Shown here in pieces: positions 53,991 to 58,371 of a stretch of DNA of 58,371 nucleotides. How positions within the stretch are numbered: position 1 is the first letter of the stretch; each line of letters opens with the position of its first letter. A program made the position numbers and the translations under genes. The notes under the pieces are model-generated. The model was not told where the DNA came from and did no database searches. It saw only the letters and a program-made list of their open reading frames with translations. Source of the stretch: Shewanella litoralis (GTDB lineage Bacteria; Pseudomonadota; Gammaproteobacteria; Enterobacterales; Shewanellaceae); assembly GCF_009828585.1 (NCBI RefSeq), contig NZ_WSRZ01000026.1, positions 1 to 58,371 of the forward strand. The letters run 5' to 3'.

Positions 53991-54452
53991 TTAAGGTTTA
54001 ACCGCTCTAATGATAGGGTTTTGTAGGCTAATCAATGTTTCGGTTGATTGGATCTCATCAATCGATTGAATGCGATTTATCAGTACGTGTTGTAATCCAT
54101 CAATAGATTGGCACATGACCTTGACAAAAACCGAGTAATTTCCGGTGGTGTAATAGGCTTCTACTACTTCTTCTAATGCATTGAGCTTTGCTATGGCGGC
54201 TGGGTAGTCACCAGCACTTTTTAAATTAATGCCAATAAAACAGCACACATCATAACCAAGTGCTTTTGGGTTAACGGTAATTTGCGCACCGGTAATAATG
54301 CCAGCTTGTTTCATTTTTTCAACACGGACATGGATGGTGCCTGCGCTTACACTAAAGCGTTTTGCCAGCTCAGCAAAGGGGGTACGTGCATCTTCCATCA
54401 GTGCCGTAAGGATCTGGTTATCTAAATCGTCGCGTTGAAATGAGCTATCCAC
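53991..54452 (-). CDS. asnC: AsnC, asparagine-responsive Lrp-type regulator
   Basis: A 153-residue Lrp/AsnC regulator almost collinear with E. coli AsnC: LDNQILTALMEDARTPFAELAK, GTIHVRVEKMKQAGIITGAQI, GYDVCCFIGINLKSAGDYP and STETLISLQNPI. The GTG at 54452 is the start of this frame. In E. coli it activates asnA. The target here is not in the window. Confidence 0.93.
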   Translation of the reverse strand: MDSSFQRDDLDNQILTALMEDARTPFAELAKRFSVSAGTIHVRVEKMKQAGIITGAQITVNPKALGYDVCCFIGINLKSAGDYPAAIAKLNALEEVVEAYYTTGNYSVFVKVMCQSIDGLQHVLINRIQSIDEIQSTETLISLQNPIIRAVKP

Positions 54453-54563
54453 AGTATTGAGCCTGCTACACCATTAATTGGCCATAAATCTACGTCTTTC
54501 ATTGCATAATAGCCAGTAAAATTAGTAGTGATATTAACAATGTTTAATTTTGAAGTTGTTAGG

Positions 54564-55241
54564 TTACTGATCTGCTGTGGGATCGATAAATTCAGCTGGC
54601 GATTCGAAATGTATTTGCTGCTCTGTATACGGATGGGTAATGGTTAATGCCGCTGCATGAAGCAGTAATCTTGGCGACTGACTTTTCGCGAGTGGGTCAG
54701 CATAAAAGCCATCGCCTAATATTGGGTGGCCTAATGCCATCATATGAACCCGTAATTGGTGTGAACGGCCAGTAATGGGGGTCAACTTCACTAATGTAGA
54801 TTTAGCGGCATAACTGATGACTTTAACCAGAGTGGTAGAGGGTTTACCAACCTTATGGTCCACTTTTTGTTTAGGGCGGTTTGGCCAATCACAAATCAGC
54901 GGCAAATCAACTTGAGTGACACTTTTGCTTACATGGCCTGCCACCCGTGCATAATAGGTTTTAGCGGTTTCACGATCGCGGAATTGTCTTTTTAGTTCGC
55001 GTTCTGCACTGCGCCGCAGCGCAACAACGATAACGCCCGATGTGGCCATGTCGAGCCGATGGACAATTTGTGCGTTAGGGTGCGCTGCTAACACGCGAGA
55101 ATAAACACTGTCATGATAAATCGCTTCTCTACCCGGTACCGATAACAAGCCAGACGGTTTATCGATGACGATAATGTCTTTATCTTCATGGAGTATGTTT
55201 AGCCAAGGCGTGGTGGGCGGGTTGTAAATAAAGTCAGCCAT
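54564..55241 (-). CDS. rluA: Dual-specificity 23S rRNA/tRNA pseudouridine synthase RluA
   Basis: A 225-residue pseudouridine synthase. NPPTTPWLNILHEDKDIIVIDKPSGLLSVPG, HRLDMATSGV (catalytic Asp) and PITGRSHQLRVHM are near-identical to E. coli RluA. It makes pseudouridine at 23S rRNA position 746 and tRNA position 32. I use the ATG at 55241; an upstream TTG is unnecessary. Confidence 0.96.
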   Translation of the reverse strand: MADFIYNPPTTPWLNILHEDKDIIVIDKPSGLLSVPGREAIYHDSVYSRVLAAHPNAQIVHRLDMATSGVIVVALRRSAERELKRQFRDRETAKTYYARVAGHVSKSVTQVDLPLICDWPNRPKQKVDHKVGKPSTTLVKVISYAAKSTLVKLTPITGRSHQLRVHMMALGHPILGDGFYADPLAKSQSPRLLLHAAALTITHPYTEQQIHFESPAEFIDPTADQ

Positions 55242-55375
55242 GATGGGTCTCGTCAATGCGCAGTGGATGGCGGGCTATCAATAACGTTAGTTATGTTGGT
55301 GCTCGCCAGTCAATTCGCGGCAACGATACCGTTAGACATCAAGATACGCAAGCATTGCTTAACGATAAAAACTGC

Positions 55376-55666
55376 TTAAGAAAAGGCGTGGCCGTTAACG
55401 TGCATTATGGTGAATGTCCATACAACAAACGCCAGTGGAATATGCACTAACGCGTAAAAGCATTGGTCTAGGCGTTGCATGCCTTTTGACAATAAAATGA
55501 GGTATAAATGCGCGCCAATGGCAACAGGGAAGAGTAAAAACAGTGGATATAAAGCAAACGGACTCGCATCAGCAAAAATCGCGTGACTGACTATAGCCCA
55601 AATCACCATAAACCCAGTGGTCATAGGTGGAAGGGCGACGCGATATTGCTCTGGATATGGAAACAT
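55376..55666 (-). CDS. Small membrane protein with intramembrane histidines
   Basis: A 96-residue protein with about three transmembrane helices (FMVIWAIVSHAIFA, LYPLFLLFPVAIGAHLYLILL, FYALVHIPLAFVVWTFTIMHVNGH). The His residues inside or at helix ends could coordinate heme or metal, but no canonical motif is visible. AAAGGA lies 6 nt before the ATG. It starts 14 bp after the stop of another small membrane protein and is cotranscribed. Confidence 0.65.
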   Translation of the reverse strand: MFPYPEQYRVALPPMTTGFMVIWAIVSHAIFADASPFALYPLFLLFPVAIGAHLYLILLSKGMQRLDQCFYALVHIPLAFVVWTFTIMHVNGHAFS

Positions 55667-55680
55667 CCTGTGTCCTTTGG

Positions 55681-56100
55681 TTAGCCTTTAATTTCTTTAC
55701 GACTTTGAATCACTTTGCGGTGCACAATTGAGTAATGACGTAACCCAGCAGGACCGTGAGATACAATAACAGATAATAGAATAATAAAGATGACTAATTC
55801 AGACTTGCACTGACTAATTTGAACAAAGAAGCCTAATAGAATGATTTTTAATAAGGTTAATATTCCTTTTAATTGAATAAGCCAGCGCCAGTCACGAATG
55901 ATCTCCCAACTCATGAGTAACACGCCAGAACAAATTGCGGCGAGCCAATAATTAAACCACAGTGATAAATCCAGATCAAACATGATCCCGCCACCACTGC
56001 CGACGACGCCAATAATGTGGATCGCTCTGAGTGTTGTTTTACTGATCCGTTCAATCCAAAATCGCCCCTCTGATACGGGCATGTTATTGTTGTTTTTCAT
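55681..56100 (-). CDS. Membrane protein paired with the gene at 55376
   Basis: A 139-residue protein with about four helices (LRAIHIIGVVGSGGGIMF, YWLAAICSGVLLMSWEII, LTLLKIILLGFFVQI, LVIFIILLSVIVSHGPAGLRHY). It has conserved-looking His residues in helices 1 and 4 (RAIHIIG, VSHGPAG). No family recognised. It may form a complex with the 96-residue protein. Confidence 0.65.
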   Translation of the reverse strand: MKNNNNMPVSEGRFWIERISKTTLRAIHIIGVVGSGGGIMFDLDLSLWFNYWLAAICSGVLLMSWEIIRDWRWLIQLKGILTLLKIILLGFFVQISQCKSELVIFIILLSVIVSHGPAGLRHYSIVHRKVIQSRKEIKG

Positions 56101-56420
56101 GGGTTACTTTTATGGCTTAAAATAAAGTAATAATAACAAGTCACGCTAATATAAACCGTGATATACGCGCCAGTTTTACAGTTTACCTGTAATGATCCCT
56201 TTGATTAATCAAGCGTTAATATTGGTTTAGCGCTTGCCAAATAACCGCATAATGTTGAGACAATACTCAATAACGTCACAACGTCAGTTGGATCACAATT
56301 TGACGCTTGCCCAATGTGATATTGACGACAATAACTTCGAATTCACATACAATTAACCTATCTTTTGGATTGAGACTTAGGCTCAAGCCAGTCATCTTCG
56401 ACCGGTAAATTTGGATACTT
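56101..56420. other. Intergenic region upstream of ldhA
   Basis: 320 bp between divergent genes. AT-rich with no convincing operator that I can see. A weak Shine-Dalgarno-like GGA precedes the ldhA ATG. Confidence 0.4.
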
Positions 56421-57410
56421 ATGAAAATTGGATTTTTTAGCGCGAAGCCTTACGACATCGTTCATTTTAATCGTACTAACCAACAATTTAATGTTGATAT
56501 CGAATACTTTGATTACCGACTATGTATGCAAAACGTCAAGTTAGCCGAAGGCTACGAAGTGGTCTGTGCATTTGTTAATGACTCGCTTTGTGAAGAGGTG
56601 TTAGTGGAGTTGGCTAAAGGTGGAACAAAGGTTATTGCCATGCGTTGCGCCGGTTTTAATAATGTAGATTTAATTGCCGCTGAGCGTTTAGGTATGCAAG
56701 TTGTTAATGTTCCGGCATATTCTCCTGAATCAGTTGCAGAGCATTCAGTGGCATTAATGCTGACATTAAACCGTAAAATTCATAAAGCCTATCAACGGAC
56801 GCGTGATGCTAATTTTGCATTATCGGGGTTAGTCGGCTTTAATATGTTTGGCAAAACCGTTGGGGTCATTGGTACCGGAAAAATTGGTATCGCGACCATA
56901 AAAATCCTTCTCGGCTTTGGCTGTAAGGTCATTGCCCACGATCCTTATCCAAATCAAGCCGTCATTGACCTTGGTATTGAGTATGTCGATTTAGACTCGC
57001 TATATCCTCAATGCGACATCATTACCTTGCATTGCCCACTAACAAAAGAGAATCATCATTTACTGAATCAAACCACGTTCAATAAAATGAAACCGGGTGT
57101 TATGGTTATCAATACCAGTCGTGGTGGTTTACTTAATGCATTTGATGCAATGGAAGCGTTAAAAGAGGGGCATATCGGTTCACTTGGGCTTGATGTTTAC
57201 GAGAATGAGAAAGGACTTTTCTTTGAAGATAAGTCGAGTGAAATTATTCAAGATGATGTATTCCGTCGCTTATCAGCTTGCCATAACGTGATTTTTACCG
57301 GCCATCAGGCATTTTTAACGGACGAGGCACTCAATGCTATCGCTTCAACTACACTGACAAACGTAACCAAGTTAATGTCTGGTCAGGTATGTGGTAACGA
57401 ATTGTTTTAA
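56421..57410 (+). CDS. ldhA: D-lactate dehydrogenase (fermentative)
   Basis: A 329-residue NAD-dependent D-2-hydroxyacid dehydrogenase. GVIGTGKIGIATIKILLGFG is the nucleotide fold; catalytic Arg in INTSRGG, Glu in DVYENE and His in FTGHQAF. VHFNRTN near the N-terminus and the overall length match E. coli LdhA (329). It converts pyruvate to D-lactate. Confidence 0.93.
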   Translation: MKIGFFSAKPYDIVHFNRTNQQFNVDIEYFDYRLCMQNVKLAEGYEVVCAFVNDSLCEEVLVELAKGGTKVIAMRCAGFNNVDLIAAERLGMQVVNVPAYSPESVAEHSVALMLTLNRKIHKAYQRTRDANFALSGLVGFNMFGKTVGVIGTGKIGIATIKILLGFGCKVIAHDPYPNQAVIDLGIEYVDLDSLYPQCDIITLHCPLTKENHHLLNQTTFNKMKPGVMVINTSRGGLLNAFDAMEALKEGHIGSLGLDVYENEKGLFFEDKSSEIIQDDVFRRLSACHNVIFTGHQAFLTDEALNAIASTTLTNVTKLMSGQVCGNELF

Positions 57411-57464
57411 AAAACAGAAGTCAGTAACGGCAAGCCGCTTTTTGATAAGTCACAATGGAATAAT

Positions 57465-58202
57465 ATGATAACTAAAACTGAAGTACACGACATTGCAACG
57501 CCGACAGGCGTAATGCGTACCACCTTATATCGTCCCGATAGCAAAGGGCAATTTGCGACGATAATTTTTTACTCAGAAATATTCCAGCAAACAGCGCCAA
57601 TCGCCCGTTCAGCAGCGATTCTTGCCGGTCATGGTTTTGTGGTGTTAGTACCAGAAGTATTCCATGAGTTAAACCCGATTGGCACAGTATTGGCTTATGA
57701 TGAGGCGGGTAAAGACAAAGGCAATGCAGACAAATGGGCTAAGCCTTTAGAACAACACGACACTGATACTCAAGCCTTAGTTGATTTTGCGCGCGCGCAG
57801 TCATTTTGCTCTGATAAAGTAGGCGCAATGGGCGTGTGTATTGGTGGTCATTTGGCTTACCGTGCGGCATTAAACCCAGACATCAGCGGTGCTTTTTGTT
57901 TATACCCTACCGACATACACTCAAACACATTGCCTTGCCAAGAAGGTCAAGATTCGTTGACCCGTTCAGGCGACATTAAAGGTGAATTAGTCATGGTGTT
58001 TGGTAATCAAGATCCACATGTAAGTAAAGAAGGCCGTAAACTTATTTATCAAAAGCTTGAGCAAGTTAATGCTAATTTTACCTGGCTTGAAGTAAATGCT
58101 CAGCACGCCTTTATGCGTGATGAGGGCGAGCGCTACGACGCCGCATTAGCATTACAAATGTACTTGCAAGCAGTGGCATTTTTTCATCGTGTGCTGAACT
58201 AG
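57465..58202 (+). CDS. Dienelactone hydrolase family protein
   Basis: A 245-residue alpha/beta hydrolase. The nucleophile motif GVCIGGHLA carries Cys instead of Ser, as in DLH. The Asp (VFGNQDPHV) and His (NAQHAFMRD) complete the triad. Substrate unknown. It follows ldhA by 54 bp and may share its transcript. Confidence 0.9.
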   Translation: MITKTEVHDIATPTGVMRTTLYRPDSKGQFATIIFYSEIFQQTAPIARSAAILAGHGFVVLVPEVFHELNPIGTVLAYDEAGKDKGNADKWAKPLEQHDTDTQALVDFARAQSFCSDKVGAMGVCIGGHLAYRAALNPDISGAFCLYPTDIHSNTLPCQEGQDSLTRSGDIKGELVMVFGNQDPHVSKEGRKLIYQKLEQVNANFTWLEVNAQHAFMRDEGERYDAALALQMYLQAVAFFHRVLN

Positions 58203-58257
58203 CATCAATGGCTTTGACATAAACGATAAAAGGCGCATTAGCGCCGCAGACTGCTGA

Positions 58258-58287
58258 CAAAGCTCTAGACATTCGTCTAGGGCTTTG
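58258..58287. terminator. Hairpin after the dienelactone hydrolase / IS left end
   Basis: CAAAGCTCTAGAC (58258-58270) pairs with GTCTAGGGCTTTG (58275-58287), one mismatch, around ATTC. It can terminate the DLH transcript, or be part of the IS left end that insulates the transposase gene. Confidence 0.55.
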
Positions 58288-58325
58288 ATCTAATAGAAGT
58301 ACAGATAATAACCAAGTTTATCATC

Positions 58326-58371
58326 ATGCTTCGAGAGCCTAGTCCACAGCAATATGAATTAGAGATGGTGA
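58326..58371 (+). mobile_element. IS1182-like transposase, 5' end (cut by window)
   Basis: The last 46 bp encode MLREPSPQQYELEMV from an ATG at 58326. This N-terminus is characteristic of IS1182-type transposases. The rest lies beyond the window, so intactness cannot be judged. Confidence 0.6.

Overview
The window is a chromosomal stretch of a moderately AT-rich marine gammaproteobacterium, most likely Shewanella or a close Alteromonadales relative. This rests on gene content: an hcp-hcr pair, a large TonB receptor next to a beta-helix lipoprotein, several small families typical of Shewanella and Vibrio (DUF3012, DUF3087, DUF3859, DUF4437 and probably DUF5062 and DUF3157), a GlyGly-CTERM protease, and near-textbook RluA and AsnC. 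No database was searched; all family names are recognised from the translated sequence.

Layout. 1-3020 is an accessory patch: a truncated Rhs core, a zeta-toxin kinase followed by a 54-residue ORF, strong hairpins, a decayed IS4-family end, then tRNA-Ser(UGA). 3265-12116 is housekeeping and stress: a lipoprotein M3 peptidase, hcp-hcr for nitrosative stress with a likely NsrR operator, a GNAT enzyme and an M20 amidohydrolase whose last codons come from an inserted MITE-like element. 12387-21033 holds ppiB, a porin, a beta-CASP nuclease, a divergent HxlR/SDR pair, a flavin monooxygenase-like enzyme, a TPR lipoprotein and ohr. 21357-26536 holds a PhoB-box-preceded phoD, an rRNA methyltransferase-like gene, aroQ, arfB and small proteins.

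26557-33450 is metal and envelope stress: a His/Cys-rich exported protein, an RND adaptor and an HME-type RND pump with no outer-membrane factor alongside, then a BlaI-type repressor with an M56/TonB sensor. 35666-42492 is a surface nutrient module: a beta-helix lipoprotein with an internally duplicated module, a TonB-dependent receptor and an exported beta-propeller-like protein, preceded by a probable phosphate-starvation promoter. This module, linked by regulation to phoD, is the best candidate here for an incompletely described system.

42623-50133 is patchy accessory DNA: small membrane proteins with duplicated upstream regions, a yefM-yoeB toxin-antitoxin pair, a 188-bp tandem repeat, dispersed hairpin repeats, a dCMP deaminase, a LysR/DUF4437 divergon and an ISAs1 remnant. 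50134-58202 returns to stable genes: a secreted S8 protease, asnC, rluA, a histidine-rich membrane pair, ldhA and a dienelactone hydrolase. The window ends inside the first codons of an IS1182-like transposase.

Main novelty candidates: a MITE-like family with a perfect 8-bp target duplication that rewrote a gene's 3' end; the zeta toxin with an unusual downstream partner; the Pho-controlled beta-helix/TonB module; duplicated promoter segments before two unrelated small membrane proteins; and a 12-bp-period array before the dCMP deaminase gene.
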